Shown: positions 17,680 through 18,379 of the stretch, one piece after another
How positions within the stretch are numbered: position 1 is the first letter of the stretch
How the letters are laid out: every line of letters begins with the position of its first letter
DNA from: Stramenopiles sp. TOSAG23-2
Taxonomy: Eukaryota > Sar
Assembly (NCBI GenBank): GCA_900128395.1
Contig: LT649605.1
Span: forward strand, 1 to 18,379
Length of the DNA: 18,379 nucleotides
Direction of reading: 5' to 3'
The notes under the pieces: model-generated
The model's database searches: none
Told to the model about the DNA's origin: nothing
Seen by the model: the letters and a program-made list of their open reading frames with translations, nothing else
Position numbers and translations under genes: made by a program

Positions 17680-17934
17680 CAACGCTTTATCTTCATCGGA
17701 AATATTTTCATCACCATTGATGATATGAGTTTTTCAACCAGTTTAAGTGAAAGTATTATTAATAATAATAATAATATTGCATTGAATAGCAGTATTGGTA
17801 GTAATAGTATGAACCAAAGGCAAACACGTATTAATACTAGTAGTAGTACTACTAATAGTAATAACATGTCAAAAACAGCAAAACGACGTCATAAACGTTT
17901 GACGGTTAGTGGTGTCTATTCAGGTAATAGATAA
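17680..17934 (+). pseudogene. Probable detached C-terminal part of the VWA-E2 gene
   Basis: Two pieces follow the stop. In the +2 frame, bases ~17668-17716 read ILRFNNALSSSEIFSS, which resembles the E2 segment just after the active site (the W-P-A-L helix start). In the original frame, an open stretch from 17725 to the TAA at 17932-17934 encodes an Asn/Ser/Thr-rich tail ending in the basic KTAKRRHKRL and VSGVYSGNR. Spacing between the HPN position and the ALSSS segment is about 31 bases, where a canonical E2 needs about 54. A deletion of roughly 23 bases with loss of the active-site cysteine would explain both the shift and the early stop. A separate small gene from ATG 17725 is less likely. 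Confidence 0.5.
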
Positions 17935-18379
17935 TATACACCTTCGTAGAATAACCAGAATTATTAGGATTTAGGGTGAGATAAAAAAAATATCTGAAAC
18001 GAAGAATATAGAACGTTGTGGGAGGAGATGTGAGAAGAAAAATATAAAATATTAAGCCAGATTTCGTAGGTTCCCTGGAGGTTCGCGTTGTATAAAATTT
18101 TACTTTAGTCTCACAACCATCATTCTATATTTTTTATTCAGTACGTATTGAATGAACTAATATTATTTCTCAATGGTATCCAGGTGCTATTATAACCCTA
18201 TTCCTAACTACGAACACATATTATTTCTCAATGGTATCCTAGTGCTAATTGTATTTACGATAGAGACAGCATTACATCTTCTAACCCTATTCCTAACTAC
18301 CATCCCAAACAATAACCGTTGAAAGAAAACTCATTGAACAAATAACACTACACACTATTGAAAAAATCAAGCTATCGTG
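17935..18379. other. Right-end spacer with degenerate repeats
   Basis: After the VWA gene tail, ~220 bases show nothing clear. From 18161 two diverged copies of a ~60-100-base unit appear. TATTATTTCTCAATGGTATC lies at 18161 and 18219, each followed by C(A/T)(G/A)GTGCTA. AACCCTATTCCTAACTAC lies at 18194-18211 and 18283-18300. The CCCTA/CCTAA strings recall the 12715-13001 repeats. The 18-base string at 18341-18358 matches 4028-4045. Confidence 0.6.
18341..18358 (+). repeat. Dispersed 18-base repeat, second copy at 4028-4045
   Basis: The string AATAACACTACACACTAT occurs exactly at both places and is followed in both by (G/T)G.AAAA. An exact 18-base match of non-simple sequence in 18 kb suggests two pieces of the same dispersed repeat family rather than chance. 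Confidence 0.6.

Noticed and set aside
17650-17680. TAA at 17677-17679 read as glutamine under a ciliate-type code
   Set aside because: TAA clearly ends several other genes here, and reading through does not restore the E2 fold; the matching segment is in a different frame.
18055-18100. Possible tRNA-like GGTTC string near GGAGGTTCGCG
   Set aside because: No cloverleaf can be drawn around it and there is no matching acceptor stem.

Overview
The window is nuclear DNA from an AT-rich eukaryote, probably a protist. TAA and TAG both serve as stops. One gene has two short GT-AG introns, and host proteins carry long Asn, Ser/Thr, Asp and Glu runs built from near-pure codon repeats. Host codons lean strongly to TTA, AAT, GAT and AAA. 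I cannot fix the lineage; a stramenopile-like or amoeboid protist is a low-confidence guess.

Layout. 1-462 is the 3' end of an unrecognised gene. 994-3471 encodes mitochondrial FAD-dependent glycerol-3-phosphate dehydrogenase with C-terminal EF-hands. 3511-3832 is a heptamer-based minisatellite. 4349-8107 is a three-exon gene for a coiled-coil, zinc-finger and SAM-domain protein, convergent with an EEF1AKMT4/METTL13-type methyltransferase at 8265-9167 on the minus strand. 9168-9999 holds a MITE-like inverted repeat. 10000-12131 is a compact minus-strand block of three ORFs unlike the host genes. 12530-13001 is tandem repeat DNA. 13324-15561 is a NEK-like kinase. 16102-17679 is a VWA protein with an E2 (UBC) fold that breaks off at the HPN position. 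The right end has further degenerate repeats.

The exciting part is the block at 10000-12131. Its first ORF encodes a TAL-effector-like (TALE-like) protein: four 33-residue repeats, each with the di-residue NI at positions 12-13, a degenerate N-terminal cap repeat and a C-terminal half repeat. Ten bases after its stop begins an ORF that overlaps, in another frame, an archaeo-eukaryotic primase (AEP) core with all its catalytic motifs. Spacing, single orientation and codon use point to a virus or virus-like mobile element integrated between host genes. TALE-like repeats are known from Xanthomonas, Ralstonia, Mycetohabitans (BATs) and marine metagenomes (MOrTLs). I know of no described case in a eukaryotic chromosome beside a replication primase, so this pairing is the candidate undescribed system. 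It appears partly decayed: the primase is split by a frame change and no helicase follows it.

The host genes do not form a functional cluster. They look like ordinary single genes separated by microsatellite-rich spacers.
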